From NCBI GenBank assembly GCA_030278955.1, contig JAOANR010000014.1, positions 40,499,453-40,563,452 on the forward strand: a DNA stretch of 64,000 nt, in the 5' to 3' direction. Both the position numbers and the translations under genes were made by a program. How positions within the stretch are numbered: the first letter of the stretch is position 1; the number at the start of each line of letters is the position of its first letter. The DNA is from Hygrophila difformis (Eukaryota > Streptophyta > Magnoliopsida > Lamiales > Acanthaceae). This document shows, one piece after another, positions 11,955-21,421 of this stretch. Below the pieces are notes generated by a model. It was given only the letters and a program-made list of their open reading frames with translations. It had not been told where the DNA came from and made no database searches.

Positions 11955-12236
11955 GCACTTCTGAAGCAGATATGGTCTTGAATCGAGTCCCACTGGGCGT
12001 ACCAATTTGTTAACGGTGAAATTCGGGATAAAAGATTTCTCTTTTATTGATGAACCTTAGAGGAAGGATTACACGAAAAATGGAGGAAAGATTACAGGAA
12101 TTGAAAGGGAAAACAGTAAAGGAATTGAAAAAATACTGAAAAGCTGTAAAGTGCAGGAAAGCAGTAAAGAATATAAAGAAAAATAAAGACGGCTTCTTCA
12201 GAAGAATTGGGGATGTCCTTCGCATGATGCCGACGT

Positions 12237-12250
12237 CTATATTTATAATA
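12237..12250 (-). promoter_or_regulatory. TATA box of the Tat element LTR promoter
   Basis: The minus strand reads TATTATAAATATAG about 230 bp upstream of the LTR inner end, a good plant TATA box. Transcription would start near 12,205-12,215 and run into gag-pro. Confidence 0.5.
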
Positions 12251-12394
12251 GTGAGGCGTCTTCAATCTCTTGGTTCGGTTTCCTTGTCTGGGCGTCTTGC
12301 CAGGATTTCTTTCCTTATCTCTGGCACCTTCGCCCGATATGTTTCCGAATTTGAGGATTCACTTTGATCTCGATACAGCCTCATCAAAGGCGGC

Positions 12395-12770
12395 CTCCAC
12401 TCAGCTCTCGGGCCTCCATCATCACCTCATCAAAGGCGGTCTCCACTCAGCTCTCGGGCCTCCATCATCACGACGGCCTCCACCATCTCTTGGGCCTCCA
12501 TCGTCCCGACGGCCTCCATCATCTCTTGGGCCTCCATCGTCCGGGCTGATGTCTGCGCGGCCTTCCTCTTCCGGATATATTTTCATCTGGGCTCTTGGAG
12601 ACGCGTCTCCCTCTTCCGGATATGGGCTTTTGGAGACGCGTCCTCCCTCTTACGGATATGGGCTTTTGGAGACACGTCCTCCCTATTCAGGATATGGGTT
12701 TTTGGAGACGCGTCCTCCCTCTTCCGGATATGGGCTTTTGGAGATGTGTCCTCCCTCTTCCGGATATATT
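12395..12770. repeat. Tandem repeats in the Tat LTR (U3)
   Basis: Two repeat zones are visible. From 12,395 to 12,545, units around GGGCCTCCATCATC and GACGGCCTCCA recur. From about 12,574 to 12,770, a 36-bp unit containing TTCCGGATATGGGCTTTTGG and GAGACGCGTCC is present in four to five copies, some with one or two substitutions. They lie upstream of the LTR TATA box, where enhancer repeats are common in plant retroelements. The 173-residue plus-strand ORF across them is a by-product of the repeats. Confidence 0.8.
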
Positions 12771-12839
12771 TTACCCAATTGGGCCAATTAATTTGGACGA
12801 GCAATTCTACTGGGCTTAACATATTTTGCTAAGTTAACA

Positions 12840-14052
12840 TTATTATTATTATTATTATGAGATTATTATTATTATGAGTTGAGATGAGATGAGGTAATAA
12901 TAATAAAAGTATTAGAAATTTATTAAATTAAGTAGTGAGTAAGTTTTCTAGCACAAAATACAGAGGTCGGGACTGGATTTGAAGTTTGAACCTATTCTCG
13001 AGTCAAAATACACAATTCATTCTCCTTCCTAAATTCAACCCTTAGATCTTGAGACGTGAGAGGATTGATTTGAACATTCCATTTACTGTTATTTGTATGG
13101 AAGTGCAAATTTTCCCTCAATTAAAAAGTTTGTGTGCATAAATGAATACGTTGAAATAGTTGAATGTTGTCATAAAAATTGCTCTTTAATTGATAATAAT
13201 GGGATGTTTGCGAGCAGCGTAGAAATATGCATATTTGACCAAACAATATGCTCGTTTAATTTGGTATGTAGCATATTAATGGATATATTTAAATCAATAT
13301 GTATAAATTCAATATGCTACTCTTTAAAATAAATTTAATAATTTATAGGACGGTCGAAAAATATTAGCATATTATTTATTAATATTGATAATTTTATTTT
13401 ATCTACTAATTATATGTTAATCTATCAACCACTTAATTATCAAATATACTATTTTTTTTTATAAACAATGATACTCTGTATGGGTAATATATGTGGAAAT
13501 TCAAATCATAGAGAAATAAAGGAATGGATTGGGGAATAATCAAATCTACTATTGTTATTTACTTGCGAATCTATTTCTAATACTAGCTATACGCTATCGC
13601 ATAACTATAATTACTTTTAATGTATCCTGAATTCTCATGTTTTTATTTTTCCTAAATAACTATACAAGTTAGGAAACATGTTAGGAAATGGTAATGAGAG
13701 TGCATGCCATATAAATTATAAAAGAATAAAGGAGAGGGATAACGGTACTGGACCGAACCTCTAAAGTCAAGAAACTTAACTATCCCAAATTTTGATGTGA
13801 TGTTTTGAAGTAGAAAATTGTTGAATTTTGACACATGTCACCTAATAGTGGTTTCTTATTCCAGGAAAAATAGTGGTTTTTTTTATTACCAAAACAGGAG
13901 TGGCAAATAGTAGTAGTAGTATTTTGATTGGCTAGTAAGAGCCAGGGGGTTGGTGGATTTTGAACCGTTAGATTTCTTTCGAGAACAGATGCTTCAGATT
14001 AAAAATAATCCAAAAATAGAACTAATAAATTCCGAAGAGCAAAGTGTGTGTC
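12840..14052. other. AT-rich intergenic region with ATT microsatellite and SINE remnant
   Basis: No gene is seen. It opens with an (ATT)n tract beside the Tat LTR (12,840-12,905), continues as AT-rich sequence, holds a degenerate SINE-like stretch at about 13,640-13,795, and leads into the arginine decarboxylase leader. Confidence 0.6.
13640..13795 (-). mobile_element. Degenerate tRNA-derived SINE copy
   Basis: The segment contains ACTATACAAGTTAGGAAA followed by GAGAGTGCATGCCA and ends near GTCAAGAAACTTAACTATCCC. It parallels the better-preserved copy at 42,755-42,956 in the same order. The tail side is T-rich on the plus strand. It is strongly diverged, and the B-box-like GAACCTC is weak. 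Confidence 0.4.
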
Positions 14053-14060
14053 TCTGTAAA

Positions 14061-14335
14061 ATGGTTTGAGAGTTGAAACTCCTCAGTTCCCATGCAATTC
14101 ATCTTCTCATCACTTCTTTCATTCGCACAAGAACTCTTACGCCGTTAATGGATCTCGCTCCGCTCTCGAATTGCCGTTAGGTTTCCGTCCTCCCTTTTCC
14201 TCCATCCGGATTCCTTGCAAATTCGGTCGCAGTTATCAAGATTCAATCTTTTCGCCCTCAATTGCAGAGATTAATCAATCCATTCATTCCTCTTCTGCTG
14301 AACGATTACGTATGACTTTTCGCGGACTTGTTTGA
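14061..14335 (+). promoter_or_regulatory. uORFs in the leader of arginine decarboxylase
   Basis: Several ATG-initiated short frames precede the main start: a two-codon ORF at 14,061-14,069, an 18-residue ORF at 14,092-14,148, a 10-residue ORF at 14,148-14,180, and a 7-residue ORF at 14,312-14,335. The second and third are coupled through TAATG, so the stop of one overlaps the start of the next. uORF control is well known for polyamine genes in general. Here its existence depends on where transcription starts, which cannot be seen. Confidence 0.45.
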
Positions 14336-14529
14336 TCTGATCGTGGCTTCCGCTTTTTTACGGCTTGGTTTTTCGTCCGCTTCGTTTGGGGGGGAAGCCG
14401 GGGCGAAGGCCTCGGCGGGTGTCATTGCCCCCATCGACAAAACCAGGTATATTTTGCCTCTACTTTTCGTGTTTTTCTTTCTATTCCGACCCAATCGAAA
14501 GAGCAAATAAGCCCTAGATCAAAGGAAAG

Positions 14530-16623
14530 ATGCCTGCTCTCGTCGACGGCATTGTTCCATCATCCCCTTCAACCTTCGCTTTCGCCGCTAGGGATGCCGT
14601 TCTTGCTCCGGCGAAGGCCGATGCTCGTGATGCTAGCCTGTTTGATAAGGCCTGGACGCCCGCTGATTCGGCGATGCTGTACCGGATTGACGGCTGGGGT
14701 GCGCCGTATTTTGCCATCAACTCAAATGGAAATGTTTCTGTTCGTCCCCAGGGGGATGTAACCCTACCCCATCAGGAAATTGATCTTCTCAAGGTCGTGA
14801 AGAAGGCTTCGGATTGTGTAAGTTCAGGAGGGCTTGGGCTGTCCCTTCCCCTCATTATCCGTTTCCCTGATGTGCTGAAAAATCGCCTTGAATCGCTTCA
14901 ATCTGCTTTCAATTATGCCATCGAGTCTCAGGGGTATGAGTCTCACTACCAGGGTGTTTATCCAGTGAAATGCAATCAAGATAAGTTTGTGGTTGAGGAT
15001 ATTGTGAGGTTTGGATCAGGATACCGGTATCGGTTTGGGCTGGAAGCTGGGTCGAAGCCTGAGCTTCTATTGGCCATGACTTGCCTGTGCAATGGAAGCC
15101 CTGATGCATTCCTGGTATGCAATGGTTTCAAGGATGCAGAGTACGTTTCTCTTGCCCTGGTTGCTAGGAAGATGCATTTAAACACTGTTATTGTGCTTGA
15201 GCAAGAGAAAGAGCTCGATATTGTAATCGAAGCCAGTAAAAAGCTAGGGGTTCGCCCGGTAATTGGGCTCCGTGCAAAGCTGAGAACTAAGCATTCGGGA
15301 CATTTTGGTTCCACCTCTGGCGAGAAAGGGAAATTCGGTTTGACAACAACACAGATTCTTCGTGTTGTTGGTAAACTACAGAAATTTGGTATGCTGGATT
15401 GTCTCCAACTACTGCATTTCCACATTGGATCTCAAATCCCGGATACAACTTTGCTGGCTGATGGTGTTGGGGAGGCTGCACAGATATACTGTGAGCTTGT
15501 CCGTCTTGGTGCTGGCATGAAAGTCATCGACATAGGTGGAGGTCTTGGAATCGATTATGATGGATCTAAATCTGGTGATACAGACATGTCTGTAGCTTAT
15601 ACCCTCCAGGAATTTGCATTGGCTGTGGTTGAAGCTGTTAAATTTGTTTGTGATATTAAGGATGTATCTCATCCTGTTATCTGCAGTGAAAGCGGTCGTG
15701 CAATTGTCTCTCATCACTCTGTTCTAGTGTTTGAAGCCATTTCAGCTTCCACCCATTCTTGTGTTGCTCCTCTGCATTCTTCAATGGATCTTCAATACTT
15801 TGTACAGCAGCTGAGTGATGATGCTTCCGCTGAATACCGTAACATGTGTGCAGCTGCAATTCATAATGACTATGACACCTCTCTGAATTATGCTTCAAGG
15901 CTGAAGCAGAGATGCCTTGAGAAATTCAGAGAGGGATCGTTGGGAATGGAGCATCTTGCTGCAGTTGATGAAATCTGCGAATTTGTGATCAAGGCCATTG
16001 GCGTTTCTGATCCCGTTCACACCTACTACATCAACCTGTCTGTCTTCACTTCAATTCCTGATTTCTGGGGCATCAACCAGCTGTTTCCAATTATCCCAAT
16101 CCACAGGCTGGACGAAAGGCCATCACAGAAGGGAACATTGTCGGACCTCACCTGCGACAGCGATGGCAAGATTAATAAGTTCATCGGTGATGAATCCAGC
16201 CTGCCTCTGCATGAGTTACAGGGCAATGGCGGTTATTATCTGGGGATGTTCTTAGGCGGAGCATATGAGGAGTCGCTTGGATGTGTCCACAACCTGTTTG
16301 GCAGCCCTAATCTTGTCCGAGTGCTGCAGGGTGATGGCCCTCACGGCTTCTCTGTGACAAGGGCTGTTCCTGGGTTGTCATCCTCGGATGTCCTCCGTGC
16401 TATGCAGTTTGAGCCTGAGCTAATGTTTGAGATCCTCCAGCAGCGTGCGGAGGATTGTGCTGGTGGTGCATCCGGCATTGTCAACAGTATCGCCGATGCC
16501 TTCAATAACATGCCTTACTTAACTGCAGCAGCAGCAACAGAAACAGAATCCTCCGGCAGCCTGGTTGCTGATGATGTTAATAATAATGAGGATATTGCAG
16601 ATGATGTTATGATGTGGGCTTGA
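14530..16623 (+). CDS. ADC: Arginine decarboxylase (EC 4.1.1.19)
   Basis: A single 697-residue ORF without introns, as usual for plant ADC. The enzyme converts arginine to agmatine, the first step of the plant agmatine route to putrescine, with pyridoxal phosphate as cofactor. It belongs to the alanine-racemase-fold (biosynthetic SpeA-type) decarboxylases. Visible landmarks: the PLP lysine in YPVKCNQDK near residue 147, [25 protein letters not shown] near 295, the phosphate loop [13 protein letters not shown] near 332, CSESGRA near 384, [16 protein letters not shown] near 498, the catalytic cysteine region DLTCDSDG near 541, and [10 protein letters not shown]. The start MPALVDG fits plant ADCs. 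An AATAAA at 16,681-16,686 can serve for polyadenylation. The frame is intact, so the gene is probably functional. Confidence 0.97.
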   Translation: MPALVDGIVPSSPSTFAFAARDAVLAPAKADARDASLFDKAWTPADSAMLYRIDGWGAPYFAINSNGNVSVRPQGDVTLPHQEIDLLKVVKKASDCVSSGGLGLSLPLIIRFPDVLKNRLESLQSAFNYAIESQGYESHYQGVYPVKCNQDKFVVEDIVRFGSGYRYRFGLEAGSKPELLLAMTCLCNGSPDAFLVCNGFKDAEYVSLALVARKMHLNTVIVLEQEKELDIVIEASKKLGVRPVIGLRAKLRTKHSGHFGSTSGEKGKFGLTTTQILRVVGKLQKFGMLDCLQLLHFHIGSQIPDTTLLADGVGEAAQIYCELVRLGAGMKVIDIGGGLGIDYDGSKSGDTDMSVAYTLQEFALAVVEAVKFVCDIKDVSHPVICSESGRAIVSHHSVLVFEAISASTHSCVAPLHSSMDLQYFVQQLSDDASAEYRNMCAAAIHNDYDTSLNYASRLKQRCLEKFREGSLGMEHLAAVDEICEFVIKAIGVSDPVHTYYINLSVFTSIPDFWGINQLFPIIPIHRLDERPSQKGTLSDLTCDSDGKINKFIGDESSLPLHELQGNGGYYLGMFLGGAYEESLGCVHNLFGSPNLVRVLQGDGPHGFSVTRAVPGLSSSDVLRAMQFEPELMFEILQQRAEDCAGGASGIVNSIADAFNNMPYLTAAAATETESSGSLVADDVNNNEDIADDVMMWA

Positions 16624-16680
16624 TTCATTCATTGCTTTGTTGTTGAGGTCACATTTCTGCTGTCTGTTGGGGTTCATATG

Positions 16681-16686
16681 AATAAA
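16681..16686 (+). terminator. Polyadenylation signal AATAAA of ADC
   Basis: A canonical AATAAA lies 58 bp after the ADC stop codon. Confidence 0.6.
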
Positions 16687-16689
16687 ATT

Positions 16690-17750
16690 CATTGGCGGAA
16701 ATAATAAAAACTTTGGCATGACGGGTATTCAGATTCTTCTTCGTTTGAGTAGGTAGGGAAGGTTGATGGTGGTGTTTTGTGTTATACATCTATGGAGTAA
16801 TTTACTAATGAGAAATCTAAGGATGTGTTTTGGATGATGCATAACAGAGTAGTACTGTTTTCTGGTTTTGTGTGTTGTTTTAAACTGTAAAATACTGATT
16901 CTGTTTATGGTTTTGTCTTATGAATAGATTTATCATTTATAGTTAGAGACGTTTCAACACGGGGAAATTTGTTTGTGATTCTTGAAAAGGAAAGTTAATT
17001 CTGAGAATTTTGTAATAGCAAAACGTATAAAAATTTGGTGCAGTTGTACTTTGATTTCTGCACATCAGTTTTATTTCCTTCGGAAGTAGTAGTATTAGAA
17101 TTTAGAAAGTCATAATTTGGACCAGTGACATTTATTAGTATTATTGTTTGTACAAAAGTTGGAAGGCGGCAAGCAAGAAATCCGAAGAAGTACGTACAAA
17201 GTAAAACCGAATCTTCTTCAGTAAGTAGTAATTTGAAGAAGAGATCGATCTCAATTCTTATGTATGAATTGATTGACAGACAGTAGCGTACCACCAAATA
17301 TTGTTGCTAAATTAAAGCTGATGATTCTCCATCATTTTCCAATAAAAGTAAGTAGTGCTGTAGTACTAAGATGTTTGAGGTTCCCAAACCTTTTGTTTTG
17401 CTTCCCTTTTTCCCAATTAATGAATTTATTGGGCCTCATCACCTTGGACAAAAATATAATGGACAATTGACAATAATAATCTGCATTTAAATCTGCAGAT
17501 ATAGAGTGTATCCTTGAGCCTACGATACCAACATTATGAGATACTAATAAACAAGGAAAACGACCTACAAAACCCTGTTCAATCATCATTTCATGTCAAA
17601 GCTTAATAATTTGTCTCTATAGGAGATAATCGCTCTATATTTAGTTTTCTCTCTAGTTGTCCATACTTACCATTTTAAAACGGACAAAAAAATTAGTTAT
17701 AAAGAATTGCCTTAAATTTTTTATGCTTTTTTAAGGTGAACTTGTGTATT
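16690..17750. other. Intergenic region without recognised gene
   Basis: AT-rich sequence with short spurious frames only. No RNA gene, repeat end or coding similarity was recognised. Confidence 0.6.
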
Positions 17751-17768
17751 TACCCACTCTTAACCTTT

Positions 17769-17788
17769 TTTTTTTTTTTTTTTTGTGA
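17769..17788 (-). mobile_element. Ultra-short retroposed insertion (poly-T plus GTGA)
   Basis: A T-run followed by GTGA is flanked by imperfect direct repeats: TACCCACTCTTAACCTT on the left (from 17,751) and TACACACTCTTAACTTT on the right (from 17,789), 15 of 17 matching. This is what remains when an L1-type reverse transcription stops after the poly(A) tail and a few bases. The GTGA next to the T-run matches the 3' ends of the LINE and SINEs in this window. Confidence 0.5.
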
Positions 17789-17812
17789 TACACACTCTTA
17801 ACTTTGTTTATT

Positions 17813-18007
17813 ATAGTACTATTAGGTTATGATGACTTGACCTAATGGCCAAATCCCCCAACTTCCAACTTAATGGTTGGGGTTCAATTCTCCACTCGAC
17901 CATTTATCCATCCCCTTCACCCCTTTGTAATTTGTGTGGCTTCGGCTCCCACAGTCCCACACACCTTTGCCGAGACTGGGTTTCGATATTATTAAAATAA
18001 AAATAAA
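17813..18007 (+). mobile_element. tRNA-derived SINE
   Basis: The head contains an A-box-like stretch (GATGACTTGACCTAATGGCC) and a B-box-like GGGGTTCAATTCTCC. It ends in an A-rich tail (AAAATAAAAATAAA). It is flanked by the direct repeat AACTTTGTTTATT (17,800-17,812 and 18,008-18,020). The same family recurs at 42,755-42,956, about 46,945-47,140, 60,904-61,055 and, degraded, at 13,640. Confidence 0.75.
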
Positions 18008-18239
18008 AACTTTGTTTATTTATCATATCAATCAACTGCAAGTGAATTGAATAAGGGTAGTGTATTCAATAAGCGTATTTTAAATTTTAAATAATTTTTA
18101 TAAATTTCCTTAATGTGTACCAAATAGTTCTAAACAGGGATTTGTACTGTAAATAAGAATGCTTTTGTTAATACATTCTGAGTTAGCAATGAAGAAAATT
18201 GAAGATACATGAAAAATAATTATAAATCAAAAGGTACAA

Positions 18240-19720
18240 ACCCAAAATCAAGTGTTTTTTTAGGGAAGGAAAGAAAGTCGAGGAATGGTGTTAAGAAAGA
18301 AAGCTGGCCTTTGTTTATTAGTAGTTAGTTATTCTCGAGACTAGGAAGAGTGCTAAGCCTTAAGAGATCCTATCCTGGACTAATTGAAGTTCCTATCGCT
18401 TAAATTAACTGAACACACTGATACGACATGCTTGCCCGCGTTCCATGCTCTTGAATTTGAGTGACGTATGATCTATAGGTACGTGTACTCAAAAGCTCTC
18501 CTTGCAGAATGGATGAGAAGTCTCATAGATCCCTCCCTATATCTATAGGAAATGGACCGTGGATCAAATCCATCATCTACTCTGGCGGCCACATGTAGGA
18601 GGAGAGTGTACCGGCAAAAGCAAGAGAAACAAGTGAATCAAAACTACAAGGAATACTTGATTAATGCATCTCGACTTATTAAGAAGGAGTAGCCTTTCTA
18701 TATGCTTTTTGGAATCGAGACTGGTCTGAATAATGTTCCCCCTCTAACCCTCTTCTTTCATCTATGCTTTTTGTAAAGCGGCTAAATCCTATGATAAATT
18801 AGCTACGTGAAATCTAAAAGCTAAGGTAAGCTAAAAAAGAGGTCATATGCAAGCAAGGCTTTGTGGGTATTTTTCTTTTCGTTCAAGAAGAAGATTCCCT
18901 CTAATTCTATGAACTTTTCTAGAATATTTTCTTCTTGAATGTCACTCAAAGAAATTCGAATTGACCAGTATTCGATCAATTAGTAACCCATCATTTGAAT
19001 CCAAACTCAAAGACAGGTTAATGTTTTTTCCGAGAATCCAAATTTTCTTGTCGTGTCATGTCGTAGTGATTTCTTTTGTCTTGTGACTTCCTCTTCTCTT
19101 CATTCAATAGTTGGGGGACTTCTCTTCATTCAACAGTTTTCCCCTGAAAGTGGTGCTGCGAAATACCATTGAGTCAGGTATCAATATCAAAACAACCAAT
19201 AAAAGTGATTGGCTCACGGCCACGTAGAATGAGATTCTTGCTTCCTCTGGCTGTTCATCTGATGAATCATATGCTAACTGATATCAAACACATGTACAGA
19301 TTTAGTATTGGAATGGAGGAGCTTTTGGCATCTTTTTAAGCATCTACTATACCCTGTGTCTTTTAATAGCACTCCCCTCTCTCTTGTTTGAGGTTCACCT
19401 CAAAATCAAATCAAATAAAGAGGGCAGCATTTTAAGGTCAAACTGAAAGAGACGATCGATCTAGCTATTCCCTGCATACGCTGCAATTTAAGTTGTTTCG
19501 AGTTAAAAAGAAGAGCTTGATGAAATGAACTTCAATTCAAACTACAAAAGGTCTGATACCTAACATCTTTAGTATTGTTTAGGTTATGTAGGCTGCAACC
19601 ATTTAAAGGTTGCTCGACCTTTGATCCGATAGACATTGACTCCAGAACTTGAAATATCATATTCGTATGATTCGGATCTGGATTAAGTACTCTGGCACAA
19701 TTCATATATAGTAAGAAGAT
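18240..19720. other. Compositionally distinct tract, possibly organelle-derived
   Basis: This 1.5-kb stretch is less AT-rich than its flanks, has no long homopolymers, no ORF and no transposon ends. Its texture (for example GCTTGCCCGCGTTCCATGC and AGTGGTGCTGCGAAATACC) resembles plant mitochondrial intergenic DNA, so a nuclear mitochondrial insertion is proposed. No organelle gene was recognised in it, so this is impression only. Confidence 0.3.
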
Positions 19721-19730
19721 CTAGAGAAAT

Positions 19731-20022
19731 ACTCCCTCCGTGTCAATTTAACTAACGAGAGTGAATTCCAGTGTAAATGGATTTCTCATTTCTGCACACA
19801 ATCCAATGCACATTTTCAATCGTTAATATCTCAAAAATATGTATAACAAAAAATTATATAAAATATATATTCTAAAAATACATGATTTTATAATTCTAAC
19901 AAGATCCAACTCGACTATTTTTTTTTAAAAAAAAAATATATATTTGCAATAACGTTGGGTCAAAGTTAAACAATGAACATTGTCAAAAAATCAAACAGCA
20001 CAACTAAAGTGGGACGGAGGGA
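19731..20022. mobile_element. Stowaway-like MITE
   Basis: The left end CTCCCTCCGT and right end GACGGAGGGA are inverted repeats typical of Stowaway/mariner MITEs, with a TA at the left junction. The interior shares CAATCCAATGCACAT and AACAAGATCC-type stretches with the copies at 33,693 and 59,753. A T9A10 tract lies inside. Confidence 0.75.
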
Positions 20023-21421
20023 TTTTCCCCAAAAAATAGAACATAAGATCCAGTCACTAAATCTAGAAAATCATCCTCCCAGTCTTGATATAAAAACCTT
20101 AACTTCCTTCGTGAAAGAAGGATCCCAAGATTATGTCTTACACAAAGAAACTAATCAACCCATAAAAATAACTATTGCCTAAACCTTTAATTAGAAACAA
20201 CAAAATATACGAATTATACAATATGAGTCGATGACTAAAGCAAAAGGGTTGACACAAATCCCATTCTAAATGTGAGAAAGCACAAGGGTTCAAAATGTAT
20301 CCAAGCATTGCATGGGCACACAAGAACAAGTCGTGAATGCAAAGTAGCCTTGTCTATGTGATCTTTTCAATTTACACCAACACTAAATCTTAAAAAAATG
20401 CAAACAGCTAATAGAAATATTAGCTTCATTTACTTAAATAATTTCCCAATGTCATACATCATACTACGTATATCACGAATAAAAGACAAGAACCTGCATT
20501 CATATCTGCAGAAGCATGATTTCCTTTGTCCCTTCCCTTCCCTTCATCAATATCTACTACAGAAACCATGTTAAGCATTAAATCAATAAAATAAATTTGA
20601 ACAGATTAGTTGAATAAATCTTTTTTCGTACAATGGCCAGAAATACATACCACTTCCCTTGAAATTTGGTCTCTGGAGAAGACCAGCAGTCCAACACAAA
20701 GTGTACGGAAGGCATCAGCCCATCACCTCCTTGGCAATATTTCATGGAAACTGATTCTATTAATCCTATTACTCAATCCGCATGTGATAAATAATATAAT
20801 TACAGGACATTATCCGCCAAGCAATAGACAATACAGGACATTGCTTAATAGGATAACAAACTCCAAATGGCATGAAACACTATTAGAGGAGTTATAGGCT
20901 TACAGGAATTCTAAGTCTATGGTAACTGGATTCCCTCCTTTCTGCTGGCATGACAAAGATCTAGTGTTACAGCTGGAATCACAGTACAATCACTGCATGT
21001 TACCAAATATATGTATATTACACACACACACACACACATATATATATGTAATTCATATTATCATCAAAGGATGTTGCTATTATCAGCAAATCTAAATTGA
21101 ATGAATGCTGAACACTTCATTATCATAAACAAAAATAAGGCGGCAACACAATTTCATAAACAAGTCTAAATAATTCTCCTATCAGTTGTCCAAAAAGACT
21201 TAAAACTTGATAAATGGTCGCCAAATTGGGAATGATCATATTTAGTTAATCAAAAACTACCAAGTGGAGATTGGAGAATAACATTTAAGGGATCTGCAGG
21301 GTGATAGGGATTAAGAAAATATCCATCTTAGATACTTAAACTTATGAAATAGACCAATTCATAAATAAAAAATTTCATTTAAAAGAACTTAGTCACCCCA
21401 TACCATGTGATGTATCCAGTT
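20023..21421. other. Intergenic region downstream of the free PMD gene
   Basis: AT-rich, with a short (CA)n(TA)n microsatellite at about 21,020-21,050. No gene was recognised; small frames here lack any family signature. It may include the 3' UTR of the minus-strand PMD gene. Confidence 0.5.

Larger units (their letters stand above)
1..12839 (-). mobile_element. Ty3/Gypsy LTR retrotransposon, Tat lineage, 3' end off window
   Basis: Read on the minus strand the order is 5' LTR (12,008-12,839), gag-pro, reverse transcriptase, degenerate RNase H, a second RNase H, integrase, and then a long 3' region with an oppositely oriented gene. The second RNase H domain and an extra antisense ORF between pol and the 3' LTR are known hallmarks of the plant Tat lineage (Ogre, Retand and relatives). 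No copy of the LTR is seen at the left edge, so the element continues beyond base 1 and is longer than 12.8 kb. Pol carries one in-frame stop (6,659-6,661), so this copy is probably not autonomous. The target-site duplication cannot be tested because the left end is missing. Confidence 0.88.
12008..12839 (-). repeat. 5' LTR of the Tat element
   Basis: The right and left ends form the inverted pair TGTTAAC...GTTAACA (12,008-12,014 and 12,833-12,839). Immediately inside, on the minus strand, lies the putative primer-binding segment TTGGTACGCCCAGTGGGAC. The LTR contains short tandem repeats (12,370-12,770) and a TATA motif at 12,237-12,250. An alternative outer end is the second TTAACA at 12,821. 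The partner LTR is not in the window, so the boundary cannot be confirmed by comparison. Confidence 0.7.

Noticed and set aside
12270..12791. 173-residue plus-strand ORF in the Tat LTR
   Set aside because: It is generated by tandem DNA repeats within an LTR and shows no domain.
14328..14510. 60-residue frame before the ADC start as a uORF
   Set aside because: It opens with TTG, not ATG. Only the ATG-initiated uORFs further upstream were kept.
14306..15898. Several minus-strand frames opposite ADC
   Set aside because: Shadows of a strongly coding plus-strand gene; no family signature.
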